Assembly (NCBI GenBank): GCA_024195265.1
Contig: JAJLRJ010000010.1
Span: 2,962,135-3,026,134 of the forward strand
Length of the DNA stretch: 64,000 nt
Direction of reading: 5' to 3'
DNA from: Dendrophyllia cribrosa
Taxonomy: Eukaryota > Cnidaria > Anthozoa > Scleractinia > Dendrophylliidae
Position 1 is the first letter of the stretch. Each line of letters begins with the position of its first letter. Below are positions 42,287-54,225 of this stretch, one piece after another. The position numbers and the translations under genes were made by a program. The notes beneath the pieces were generated by a model. That model saw nothing but the letters and a program-made list of their open reading frames with translations. It was not told the origin of the DNA and made no database searches.

Positions 42287-43874
42287 TAAAATTCCATTTT
42301 TACCTTCAAAATAGAAAAGGGGTCAACTGGAGTAAACGTGATTAATGAGTTGTATGCATTTTGTTTTATTTTTAGCTTTCTTCTACTTTTTAAGCGTCAT
42401 TTCCACTGCCTCACTCTGCCTAAACCAACAAGCACAGATTTGAACAATGACTGTCATCCTCAGCACCACAGCGAGTCCATGGTCATCACCTGAACGACAG
42501 TACACCCAATGGTCATCACCTGAACCACCGCACACCCAATGGTCATCGCAGTAATTTGGTCAGTCAATTTATTGTGGGTTGGGAATGGTGGGTAAATAGA
42601 GCGCTGGATGAACCTTGCAACACATACCTCACTGATACACACACGTTCGGTCAGAAGTCAACGGACTTCTTATTCGGCTTAACTTAGTTGTAGTTAAATT
42701 CAGTAGTGGGACCCATGGGTTGGTATGCTTTTTCCCTCTTTTTCCTTTCATTTGGGCCTTGGGTTTCTTTACCCGTTATTACTGTGTTCGATCGGCTAAT
42801 TTTATCTCGGAATCATTCGGTTCGGCTTTTTTCGAGAACACTTCTTCGTCGTCTTCGTCGTTGTTGTCATTTCGTTCTCCCGCGTAGTTGCGCGAAATTA
42901 GGTTGATCAATTACGTTTCACTTGACAGTCCAAGCGCTGTATTTAAGTGAAGCTTTCTCTTTCTGTCTCTCTTTCTCTTCCTTCCGTAAGGTTCACCCAG
43001 ATATGTTAATTATGACGTAACTTAGGAAACTGGAGGCTGCAAGCCATTCAACTGTTGGAAGGAGACCTTATTTGGCCACTCCTTTCAGGTTTAGTGGCTT
43101 CTCTAGTTACAGACAGATAGTTAGTCAGGCTGCCAGTTTTGGTTGGCTATTACCTCTACGAAATTGTCTACATAACAAAATTAGCTCAAAAAACAAAAGA
43201 TTAATTGACATTTGCACGGAATTTAGTCCAGAAACAAAAAACAAATAAAAGCTTGATTTGAGATCATAAAGAGAGGTAGTACCTTTATGCCAAATTTGCC
43301 AGCGTAGATTAGATAACAGGTTAATCATGACATTATGGGATGTCATGGGACAATGCACACACCATAGTGTAGATAGTTCACAAATTGCAAGCATACGAAG
43401 CCTTCGAGAACTTTTCACGACGCAGTTTCATTGGATCAACATGGAGCCGGTCAATTTCAGGAATATGAAGTGAAAGCTATTTGGGAGGTTTCTATCACTA
43501 TGGTAACGTCAACACTGAGACGATCTCGCGGGGACATCCAGGCGAAGTCTGGGTGCGATCGAGCAGATGTCTCTTTGTTGATCTTGCCATGTAATTGGAC
43601 TCTTCTCTTCAAGAAATGTCAGCATTGCACAACGCGCGAGAGGGAGCTTAGATCATCAAAACATCGTAGTCGTAGATAGCATATAGCAATACAATAAATT
43701 TACAGCTGTCTTAACTAATGTCGTTGGACAAGCTTCAAGAGGTGAATGCGATACAGCTAAAGCTGGATTCTGTTCAGGCGGAAGGCAATCCTTTTGTTAT
43801 CGATCACAAGTCGCGCCCTCGCAACTTTATTGAAGCTTGAAGCTTACTCAGCAACCTTTGTTGAAACAGCTGTA

Positions 43875-44045
43875 TAATAACAAATTATAGGAGGGTTTCC
43901 TTCTAATAATTGTCAGTCACTATGAGAAACCGAATCGGTTTGTCATAATAACTGATAGCGTAAACCCATAGGAGAGTTTCCTTCTAATAATTTACAATGT
44001 GCTGTCAGTTCACGAGAAGCCGAATCGGTTTCTCATAGTAACTGA
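43875..44045. repeat. two tandem hairpin units (GAAACCGAATCGGTTTC), copy A
   Basis: Each unit of about 85-90 bp holds GTTTCCTTCTAATAAT and then a palindrome GAGAA(A/G)CCGAATCGGTTT(C/G)TC. They stand directly before an AATAAA. A related hairpin GGTTTCAACATGAAACC follows at about 44155. Counterparts at 51365-51545. Confidence 0.65.
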
Positions 44046-44081
44046 TTTAGTGCATTATAAATTATCAATCTAAAATAAAAC

Positions 44082-46022
44082 AATAAATCTTAAAAACGTA
44101 GTGTGTCTTGTGTCTTTATTCGAAAACGGTATTTTCTAACAATTACCCATAGAAGGTTTCAACATGAAACCTCTTATCGGTTTCTCATTGTAGGAAGCTT
44201 TAGATTTGAGTACAAGTAAGAGATTGAGTGCGAATACGACTTATGAATTTAAAGCAAGTTATACACGTCCCCAGTGCTGTCGATTCCTCCAGAAGCTGAA
44301 CAGTAGACGAGGGGACTTTAGGTATAGAATTGGTGTGATAAATTGTTAAGTAGAGCAAACGAACTAGGTTTAAAAAGTCGTACTCGTACTCAATTTGGTA
44401 CTCGTAGTCCGATCTAAAGTTCCCTACTCACTGATAGCGCATTTTTACGATGGCCGCGTCCATTGTCTTGACTACAACGTAGTACAATTGATTTAATCTG
44501 AATTGGAAACAGTTGCGATTGAACGATATTTTAAAAGGACTCCGTTTATGTATTCATACTACCATCGAGAAAACGTGCTACTGGCCGGTTGGCATAGCGA
44601 CGAAAGCCAACGACGGACATGGAAGGCAGTCAGTGACAACCGCTGGCTTAAGGTAGGTGGGGTTAACTGCGTGATACAGCCACGAAGTTGTATCACGGCA
44701 GGAGATAACACCAGTTCACAATCATTGCTTGAATCGTGTCCGTGATTGTACAGCCTGTTTATCGGTGAATCTGACGGTAGCCTTCCAAAAGTAGTACTGA
44801 CTTCAGTTATAAAATAGCAATGGTTGTGACCGCAGGTGTTATCTTCTACATAAGTTCGGACCGGCTTTCGATTCGATATTTCGACATTTTCGCCTTCGAT
44901 CTCATTTTTTTTCGGCTCGTCGATTTGTTTTCGAATTCGGTTTTTTTCTTAGTTCACAAATTAACTGTGGACATTTTGAAGGCTTGGCATCGAGAAAGTC
45001 TCGATAGCAAGCTGATAGATGACCCTTGCGCACCGTCTAGGGGACCCTGGGGTGTTCCAATCATATGGAATACTCTTCGGTTTTCCTGGACGCTAGATTT
45101 TTCACGTAGGAGCGCATCCCCTCATGCATAGTTAGTAGGTCCTGTGTCATAGTAAAGTGAAGTGTAAAAGCTCTGTATTAAAAATAGATCTAAAATAATA
45201 ATAATAATAATAATAAAAATAAATAAAACTTGAAAAACTCAGCGTGTCTTGTGTCTTTATTCTAACATATTATCTACTTAGCTACTCAACAATACTAACG
45301 AGAAAGTTTATTTCAGGGACAATACTAACCCAATGATTAAATTTCAGGAAAGAAACGCAATTTTTTTCTTCAAACGAATCAACTCTTTTTTTGGCGAAAC
45401 CGTCCATGCGCTTTTTTCTTCGACGCATTCGACAAACTTCGACGACGTACTTCATCTTGCGATCGGTCGCGTGAAGCATTGTAAAATATTATCTACTGAG
45501 GTAATCAACAATACTAACGAACGAATTTATTTCAGGGACAATACTAACCCAATGATTAAATTTCAGGAAAGAAACGTCATTTTTTTCTTCATACGAATCA
45601 ACTTTTTTTTGGCGAAACCGTTCCATGCACTTTTTTCTTCGACGCATTCGACAAACTTCGACGGACTTCATCTTGCGATCGGTCGCGTGAAGCATTGTAA
45701 AAATGGGACATGAGTGTGTAAGCCATCTTATGGCACTTTTTGTTGAAAATAAAGTTTGAAATCAAAGTCTGGCAGTGCATTTTTTTAAATGAGCTAATGA
45801 CATTAGTGTGCAAACTATGTAATAGGAAATATTACTAATTAAAAAAAAAGGAAAAATAAAGGTTTTTTTTTATTGTACGTTATTCGTGTCCTTTGTGGTT
45901 TTAATTATAGGAACATTCCACGAAACTAACATATTTCAACTTGTATGAATTCTAAAAATATAAGAAATGAATGTGCAAGCCTAATTATATGATAGACATA
46001 ATAAAACGCAGTTGAAAATAAA
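44082..46022 (+). terminator. series of candidate poly(A)/terminal-exon modules, copy A
   Basis: AATAAA hexamers at 44082, 45222, 45748, 45855, 46000 and 46017 are mostly followed within 15-35 bp by GT-rich sequence (for example GTGTCTTGTGTCTTTATT at about 44101 and 45245; GGTGTCATGTGTGTTTTT after 46040). They are separated by acceptor-like TTTATTTCAG or TTTTAATTATAG. Two tandem units of about 209 bp (45287-45705) begin with such acceptors. The pattern looks like repeated alternative last exons of a non-coding or decayed gene. No transcript evidence. Confidence 0.4.
44193..44424. mobile_element. MITE of the GGAAGCTTTAGATTTGAG family, copy A
   Basis: GGAAGCTTTAGATTTGAGTA and its inverted end GATCTAAAGTTCCC bound 232 bp, with TA on both sides. 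Same family as 29520-29747. Confidence 0.72.
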
Positions 46023-46758
46023 AGCTCGCCATTGTTTCATTGGTGTCATGTGTGTTTTTCTTGACAACTAATACTTTATTTTCAGGAACATCTCGCGGCA
46101 TCATTCAAAACACAACATCGTCCAAAATCACCTTCAGGGATGTTTTAGTCAGTTACAGTCGTCGATTACTGATCCACAATTTTTAATGGTTTCATCGCTT
46201 TTTTTTTGGTGTGCGAAATCAAGACGCACGAAGCTTGCGACGCTGGTAATTACAGGATCATATTATTATTATAAGGTTTCTATTTCAGCACACCATTGGC
46301 CAATTCAATGAACCACCATTGAACGTTTGCAGAGAGGGGACTGCACTGAAGAGAACGTCTTTAGAAGAACTATAATCGTAATTCCGATAGGTTCCGAGTT
46401 TCACGACGTTGCGCACCTTCTTTAAAGAGTCTGACCCACCCCGTTTGCATTGCGCGCTTCTCTTATTGTTATGATACCGCTCTATTCCATATTTGGCAAG
46501 CATATCACCTCTTGCACGAGTGAATTTCTGATCTACAAATACAGTATGGATTTTCGGGGGCCCTGAAAATGGCGGATGAACCAACGTAGGCGCACAATGC
46601 AAACTGGGTGGGTCAGATTCTTTAATTATTAGTGAGCAGGACCAATACTTGACAGTTACGGCTGATCAGATGCAAACACCGGATTGACAATACAAAGATA
46701 ACATTGGGACTTTTCACAGAGAGGCTGAACGTAGGTAGTATCCTTTTTGTTTTAGCTG

Positions 46759-47655
46759 TGACATGTTATACTAGGGGGCCACTGGAAGAGAGGTAAAAGC
46801 CCGGACCAAAATCTGTGGCTTTAGTGGGATTCAAACCCGACCTCTTTGTTACTGCTGGGAATTTCTCCTTAATATCTCAGGTGACATGTTGTATATAAGG
46901 GGGCTGTGACATGTTATACTAGGGGGCCACTGGAAGAGAGGTAAAAGCCCTGACCAAAATCTGTGGCTTCAGTGGGATTCAAACCCGACCTCTTTATTAC
47001 TGCTACGATGTTCTGCATTCCAACTCAGGTGACATGTTATACAAGGGAGCTAGAGAAGAAGAGAGGTAAAAGCCCGGACCAAAATCTGTGGCTTCAATGG
47101 GATTCAAACCCGACCTCATTGTTACTCCTACGATGTTCTTATTGGTAACTCAGGGAACATGTTATGCAAGGGAGCTAGAGAAGAAGAGAGGTAAAAGCCC
47201 GGACCAAAATCTGTGGCTTCTATGGGATTCAAACCCGACCTCATTGTTACTCCTACGATGTTCTTATTGGTAACTCAGGTGACATGTTATACAAGGGAGC
47301 TAGAGAAGAAAAGAGGTAAAAGCCCGGACCAAAATCTGTGGCTTCAGTGGGATTCAAACCCGACCTCTTTGTTAATGGTGCGATGTTCTCCTTACCAACT
47401 CAGGTGACTTGTTATATAAGGGAGCTAGGGAAGAGAGGTAAAAGCCCGGTCCAAAATCTGTGGCTTCAATGGGATTCAAACCCGACCTCTTTATTACTGC
47501 TACGATGTTCTGCATTCCAACTCAGGTGACATGTTATATAAGGGAGCTAGAGAAGAAAAGAGGTAAAAGCCCGGACCAAAATCTGTGGCTTCAATGGGAT
47601 TCAAACCCGACCTCTTTGTTACTGCTACGATTTTCTGCATTTTAACTCAGGTAAG
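46759..47655 (-). repeat. about 125-bp satellite with tRNA-like box sequence, array A (about 7 units)
   Basis: Each unit contains GACATGTTATAC, GAGAGGTAAAAGCCCGGACC and GGGATTCAAACCCGACCTC. Read on the minus strand a unit gives GAGTTGG, a 34-nt interval, then GGTTTGAATCC, which differs from the pol III B-box consensus at one base. AGAACATCGTAGCAGTAAT and GAGGTCGGG in between resemble a tRNA anticodon arm and variable region. The upstream half of the A box is weak. Because the unit is not a multiple of three, staggered ORFs of about 61 codons recur every 125 bp; these are artefacts. Confidence 0.75.
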
Positions 47656-48491
47656 AGGGGGATGGGGGAGTGGTTGGCCCTGAATGAAATTGCTAGAGAG
47701 TGAAAAAAAAAAACGTGCTGCCTTTTGGGCCTTATTTTTTATGCAAGATGTATGTGGGGGTGACGGTGAGGGGCACCTGCCCCAGATCTGCCGTTCGGAA
47801 CAGTCTTAGAGTATTAACTGATTATTGATTATTCATTTATTCTTGTTTTTATATTTTCTCCACTATTCAGGTTCCGAATCAGTAGATGTTCCGGGCATAC
47901 TTCACACGTCACAGTGCTATTCCTGTTCATGGCCGGCTGTAACTTGCTCTCAGTGCTACTTCAGATATTGTACGTGAAGATCAGTGATTCTTAGTTTAAT
48001 TGTGTCTTAATAAACCCTTTAATCGATTGTTTAACAGATAACAGGTGTGGACATTTTAACTCATTTTTCTTTTTTTTTCTGCGGAACTCTTTAAATATCC
48101 GCGCGTATTAACTGTGAACCCTTTCACTCCCAGAGTCAATTATGGAAACATATAATGTAATTCTAACTTCTGAGTTTCTGAACGGAATCCTATGGTGTGA
48201 CCATTCAAATGAAACCTCTCGAGCGGTACTTTTACATGGTACCATTTGTTCTAACTTTTGAGTCTGTTGATAAAATCCTATGGTGTGACCATTCAAATGA
48301 AATCTCTCGAGCAGTACTTTAGCATGATGCCAATTGTTTTTCCATGTTTCACGAAATGAAAATTGGGATTTTTCTTGAATTTCGAGTATTGGCACTCTTT
48401 GGGGTTAAAGGGTTAAACCATGGAATAAGGTGTATGTATAGTTCATCTGTAAACAGTTGAGCTGACTTACTTCACTTTTCCTTTCTTACAG

Positions 48492-48596
48492 TAGAAGTTA
48501 TTACCACACCATGTTTTTCTTCAAGATCTACCTCCATAACAGCATCTATTAAGTCCAAGTACGGAAACCCCTTGCTACAGGTTTCTTCTTCAAGTG
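48492..48596 (+). other. exon-like block 1, copy A
   Basis: Bounded by TTTCTTACAG and GTAAGC. Homologous to block 2 in the same unit and to 57057-57165 in copy B. Frames are not conserved between block 1 and block 2 (a 2-bp length difference), so coding is doubtful. Confidence 0.35.
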
Positions 48597-48883
48597 GTAA
48601 GCAATCAATTCTCTTTTTGATTCCACAAATGCTCAACATCAATTTTCACTGCCTGTGGTGTAGAACATGGATAGTAGTGAATTTATAGGGAATCCTGACA
48701 AAATACTGGGGGCATCTGATGGACTCGATGCACCACACCCAGGAAGAAAGGGTTGGGGTGGGGGTAATAATTATACTCCTAGTCTTGTAACGCGTGCGAA
48801 GTAGCAGTTGTGTACCAGTATAGGTCAGTATTGTGGATCTATCAGCATTTGAGCTGATTCACTTCACTTTTACTTTTTCACAG

Positions 48884-48982
48884 GAGAAGCTTTTACCACA
48901 ATCAATTTCGTCGAGATCTACCTCCAGACTTCCGCATCAAACAAGTGCAGAAACCCCTTGCAACAGGTGTCTACTTCAAGAG
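48884..48982 (+). other. exon-like block 2, copy A
   Basis: Bounded by CTTTTTCACAG and GTAAAC, and similar to block 1 (GATCTACCTCCA, GAAACCCCTTGC, CTTCAAGAG). The counterpart 57377-57475 in copy B has an in-frame TAG in one otherwise open frame. Confidence 0.35.
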
Positions 48983-49079
48983 GTAAACAACCATTCTTCA
49001 TCCCACAAAAGCTTAAAATACAATTTTCTTTACTAATCTTTGGTCATGTGTCCATGAAACCAGCGTTGGCGACAATTAA

Positions 49080-49534
49080 AGTGCCTATAACTCCTAGAAA
49101 GTTATTTTCAGAATCAACTCTGTGTACATTGAACAGTTAAATGGTAAAATATTTCTTCTCTTGAGCGTCGTGTTAGTGAATTATAGAGATTTAAATTTCT
49201 AAAATGCTAATTAGATGACGTCAACCCAGGAATCATTTATTACACAAATACTTACTTTTACCTCCAAGTAAAATTTTTACGAATCAATTGACTATCCACA
49301 GTCTATTTTTGGTATTTATCAAATTAATTATCCTCAAGCTGTAAACTGCGCACAGCAAATTGGCGTAGAAATAGTGGTAAAGTCCCAGGTTGACGTCATC
49401 TAATTAGCATTGTGTAAATTCATATCTCTTTAACTCACAAACGCGACCTTCAAAACAAGAAATATTTTACCATTCAACTATTCAATGTACATAGAGTTGA
49501 ATTTTAAAATAACTTTCTAGGGGTGATAGGCACT
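49080..49534. mobile_element. MITE with AGTGCCTAT termini and TTAA duplication
   Basis: AGTGCCTATAACTCCTAGAA and TTCTAGGGGTGATAGGCACT are inverted, with TTAA directly on both sides (49076-49079, 49535-49538). The arms extend more than 60 bp (AGTTATTTT...CAACTCT.TGTACATTGAA). TTAA targets are used by piggyBac and Kolobok groups. The copy-A counterpart starts 21 bp inside the left end, at 41541, so copy A is truncated there. Confidence 0.78.
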
Positions 49535-49561
49535 TTAAATTTCTAGTCTGTGGAGGCTCTC

Positions 49562-49833
49562 AGAGCAGTTTGCAATTGAGTAATTTCACAGTTGCTTTCT
49601 GCATTGCTACGTTTTGTGATTGGCTAAAACATTTCGCGCCACTTTCTCAACCAATCAGAAGTAAAACCAAAACCAATCGTGACTTACTCACACGCGTTTT
49701 CCCGCGCTTGGCGCCGGCTACTTGTATTTGTTTTGAGTTCTGTCATGATTGTTTCATTGGATTGTCTGAGTCTATTGTGATTGGTCAGAGTGATTACTTT
49801 GGTTTTACGACTGACTCAATTGAAAACTGCTCT
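49562..49833. mobile_element. MITE with AGAGCAGTTT termini, copy B
   Basis: Counterpart of 42006-42286; slightly shorter because of lost TTGGTTTT repeats. Confidence 0.72.
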
Positions 49834-51364
49834 AAAATTCCATTTTTACCTTCAAAATAGAGAAGGGGTCAACTGGAGTAAACGAGATTAATGAATTGTA
49901 TGCATTTTGTTTTATTTTTAGCTTCTTTCTACTTTTTGAGCGTCATTTCTACCGGCTCACTCTGCGTTAACAAACAAGCACAGATCTGACCAATGACTGT
50001 CATCCTCAGTGTCACAGCGAGTCCATGGTCATCACCTGAACCACAGTACACCCAATGGTCATCGCAGTAATTTGGTCAGTCAATTTATTGTGGGTTGGGA
50101 ATGGTGGGTAAATAGAGCTCTGGATGAACCTTGCAACGCATACCTCACTGATACACACACGTTCGGTCAGAAGTCAACGGACTTCTTATTCGGCTTAACT
50201 TAGTTGTTCAGTAGTTAAATTCACTAGTGGGACCCATGGGTTGGTATGCTTTTTTCCCTCTTTTTCCTTTCATTTGGGCCTTGGGTTTCTTTACCCGTTA
50301 TTACTGTGTTCGATCGGCTAATTTTATCTCGGAATCATTCCGTTCGGCTTTTTTCGAAAACCCTTCTTCGTCGTCTTCGTCGTTGTTGTCATTTCGTTCT
50401 CCCGCGTAGTTGCGCGAAATTAGGTTGATCAATTACGTTTCACTTGACAGTCCAAGCGCTGTATTTAAGTGAAGCTTTCTCTTTCTGTCTCTCTCTTTCT
50501 CTTCCTTCCGTAAGGTTCACCCAGATATGTTAATTATGACGTAACTTAGGAAACTGGAGGCTGCAAGCCATTCAACTGTTGGAAGGAGACCTTATTTGGC
50601 CACTCCTTTCAGGTTTAGTGGCTTCTCTAGTTACAGACAGATAGTTAGTCAGGCTGCCAGTTTTGGTTGGCTATTACCTCTATGAAATTGTCTACATAAC
50701 AAAATTAGCTCAAAAAACGAAAGATTAATTGACATTTGCACGGAATTTAGTCCAGAAACAAAAAACAAGTAAGACTTGATATGAGATCATAAATAGAGGT
50801 AGTACCTTTATGCCAAATTTGCCAGCGTAGATTAGATAACAGGTTAATCATGACATTATGGGATCTCATGGGACAATGCACACACCATAGTGTAGATAGT
50901 TTACAAATTGGAAGCATTTGAGACCTTCGAGAACATTCTATGACGCAGTTTCATTGGATCAACATGGAGCCGGTCAATTTCAGGAATATGTGACAGCTAT
51001 TTGGGAGGTTTCTATCACTATGGTAACGTCAACACTGAGACCATCTCGCGGGGACATACAGGCGAAGTCTGGGTGCGATCGAGCAGATGTCTCTTTGTTG
51101 ATCTTGCCTTGTGATTGGATTATTCTCTTCAAGAAACGTCAGCATTGCATCACGCGCGAGAGGGAGCTTAGATCGTCTACAAATCGTAGACGTAGATAGC
51201 ATATAGCAATACGATAAATTTACAGCTGTCTTAACTAATGTCGTTGGACAAGCTTCATGAGGTGAATGCGATACAGCAAAAGCTGGATTTGTTCAAGCGC
51301 TCGCAAATTTATTGAAGCTTGAAGCTTACTCAGCAACCTTTGTTGAAACAGCTGTATAATAACA

Positions 51365-51545
51365 AATTATAGAAGGGTTTCCTTCTAATAATTTTTAATG
51401 CGCTATTACTATGAGAAACCGAATCGGTTTTGTCATACTTACTGATAGCGCAAACCCATAAGAGGGTTTCCTTCTAATAATTTATAATGTGCTGTCAGTT
51501 CATGAGAAGCCGAATCGGTTTCTCATAGTAACTGATAGCGCATTA
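51365..51545. repeat. tandem hairpin units, copy B
   Basis: Same GAAACCGAATCGGTTT(T/C) palindromes as copy A. One arm is altered by an extra T, so pairing in the first unit is shortened. Confidence 0.6.
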
Positions 51546-51574
51546 TAAATTATCAATCTAAAATATGTTTAAAA

Positions 51575-53520
51575 CAATAAATCTTAAAAAACGTAGTGTC
51601 TTGTGTCTTTATTCGAAAACGGTATCTTCTAACAGTTAGCCATAGAAGGTTTCGACATGAAACCTCTTATCGGTTTCTCATTGTAGGAAGCTTTAGATTT
51701 GAGTACAAGTAAGAGATTGAGTGCGAATACGACTAATGAATTTAAAGCAAGTTATACACGTCCCCAGTGCTGTCGATTCTTCCAGTTGCTGAACAGTAGA
51801 TGAGGGGACTTTAGGTATAGAATTGGTGTGATAAATGGTTAAGTAGAGCAAACGAACTAGGTTTAAAAAGTCGTACTCGTACTCAATTTGGTACTCGTAG
51901 TCCGATCTAAAGTTCCCTACTCACTGATAGCGCATTTTTACGATGGCCGCGTCCATTGTCTTGACTACAACGTAGTACAATTGATTTAATCTGAATTGGA
52001 AACAGTTGCGATTGAACGATATTTTAAAAGGACTCCGTTTATGTATTCATACTACCATCGAGAAAACGTGCTACTGGCCGGTCGGCATAGCGACGAAAGC
52101 CAACGACGGACATGGAAGGCAGTCAGTGACAACCGCTGGCTTAAGGTAGGTGGGGTTAACTGCGTGATACAGCCACGAAGTTGTATCACGGCAGAAGATA
52201 ACACCAGTTCACAATCATTGCTTGAATCGTGTCCGTGATTGTACAGCCTGTTTATCGGTGAATCTGACGGTAGCCTTCCAAAAGTAGTACTGACTTCAGT
52301 TATAAAATAGCAATGGTTGTGACCGCAGGTGTTATCTTCTACATAAGTTCGGACCGGCTTTCGATTCGATATTTCGACATTTTGGCCTTCGATCTCATTT
52401 TTTTTCGGTTCGTCGATTTGTTTTCGAATTCGGTTTTTTTCTTAGTTCACAAATTAACTGTGGATATTTTGAAGGCTTGGCATCGAGAAAGTCTCGATAG
52501 CAAGCTGATAGATGACCCTTGCGCACCGTCTAGGGGACCCTGGGGTGTTCCAATCATATGGAATACTCTTCGGTTTTCCTGGACGCTAGATTTTTCACGT
52601 AGGAGCGCATCCCCTCATGCATAGTTAGTAGGTCCTGTGTCATAGTAAAGTGAAGTGTAAAAGCTCTGTATTAAAAATAGATCTAAAATAATAATAATAA
52701 TAATAGTAAAAATAAATAAAACTTGAAAAACTCAGCGTGTCTTGTGTCTTTATTCTAAAATATTATCTACTTAGCTACTCAACAATACTAACGAGAAATT
52801 TTATTTCAGGGACAATACTAACCCAATGATTAAATTTCAGGAAAGAAACGCAATTTTTTTCTTCAAACGAATCAACTCTTTTTTTGGCGAAACCGTCCAT
52901 GCACTTTTTTCTTCGACGCATTCGACAAACTTCGACGACGTACTTCATCTTGCATTATGTGATCGGTCGCGTGAAGCATTGTAAAATATTATCTACTGAG
53001 GTAATCAACAATACTAACGAACGAATTTATTTCAGGGACAATACTAACCCAATGATTTAATTTCAGGAAAGAAACGTCATTTTTTTTTTCAAACGAATCA
53101 ACTGTTTTTTGGCGAAACCGTTCCATGCACTTTTTTCTTCGACGCATTCGACAAACTTCGACGGACTTCATCTTGCGATCGGTCGCGTGAAGCATTGTAG
53201 AAATGTGACATGAGTGTGTAAGCCATCTTATGGCACTTTTTGTTAGAAATAAAGTTTGAAATCAAAGTCTGGCAGTGCATTATTTTAAATGAGCAAATGA
53301 CATTAGTGTGCAAACTATGTAATAGTAAATATTACTAAATAAAAAAAAAGGAAAAATAAAGGTTTTTTATACTGTACTTTATTCGTGTCCTTTGTGGTTT
53401 TAATTTTAGGAACATTCCACGAAACTAACATATTTCAACTTGTATGAATTCTAAAAATATAAGAAATACACATAATAAAACGCAGTTGAAAATAAAAGCT
53501 CGCCATTGTTTCATTGGTGT
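51575..53520 (+). terminator. series of candidate poly(A)/terminal-exon modules, copy B
   Basis: Repeats the copy-A arrangement: AATAAA followed by GT-rich sequence (GTGTCTTGTGTCTTTATT at about 51595 and 52736), acceptor-like TTTATTTCAG, and a pair of units of about 209 bp at 52795-53200. Confidence 0.35.
51686..51917. mobile_element. MITE of the GGAAGCTTTAGATTTGAG family, copy B
   Basis: Counterpart of 44193-44424 with few differences. Confidence 0.7.
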
Positions 53521-54225
53521 CATGTGTGTTTTTCTTGACAACTAATACTTTATTTTCAGGAACATCTCGCGGCATCATTCAAAACACAACATCGTCCAAA
53601 ATCACCTTCAGGGATGTTTTAGTCAGTTACAGTCGTCGATTACTGATCCACATTTTAATGGTTTCATCGCTTTTTTTGGTGTGCGAAATCAAGACGCACG
53701 AAGCTTCCGACGCTGGTAATTACAGGATCATATTATTATTATAAGGTTTCTATTTCAGCACACCATTGGCCAATTCAATGAACCACCATTGAACGTTTGC
53801 AGAGAGGGGACTGCACTGAAGAGAACTTCTTTAGAAGAACTTTAATCGTAATTCCGATAGGTTCCGAGTTTCACGATGATGCGCACCTTTAAAGAGTCTG
53901 ACCCACCCCGTTTGCATTGCGCGCTTCTCTTATTGTTATGATACCGCTCTATTCCATATTTGACAAGCATATCACCTCTTGAACGAGTGAATTTCTGATC
54001 TACAAATACAGTATGGATTTTCGGGGGCCCTGAAAATGGCGGATGAACCAACGTAGGCGCACAATGCAAACTGGGTGGGTCAGATTCTTTAATTATTAGT
54101 GAGAAGAACCAATACTTGACAGTTACGGCTGATCAGATGCAAACACCGGATTGACAATACAAAGATAACATTGGGACTTTTCACAGAGAGGCTGAACGTA
54201 GGTAGTATCCTTTTTGTTTTAGCTG

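Larger units (their letters stand above)
41541..49064. repeat. large tandem duplication, copy A (about 7.5 kb)
   Basis: Directly repeated at 49100-57565 with high identity over nearly all of its length; the main difference is satellite array size. Contents in order: truncated TTAA MITE (41541-41978), MITE (42006-42286), a pyrimidine-rich block after GTATTTAAG (about 42940-42990), hairpin repeats, a MITE (44193-44424), a series of poly(A)-signal modules (44082-46022), the satellite (46759-47655) and exon-like blocks (48492-48596, 48884-48982). ORFs of 60-103 codons are found in both copies, but recent duplication alone explains that. I see no known protein. Confidence 0.88.

Noticed and set aside
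43431..45131. ORFs of 80-103 codons kept in both large-duplication copies (43431-43679, 44503-44745, 44820-45131)
   Set aside because: Their conservation follows from recent duplication of the whole region. Composition and lack of motifs do not support a protein, so I did not annotate them as genes.
46963..47645. Set of overlapping 61-64-codon ORFs (MASVGFKPDLFITATMFC...)
   Set aside because: They are the 125-bp satellite read in shifting frames. The unit is not a multiple of three and every ORF ends within the next unit.
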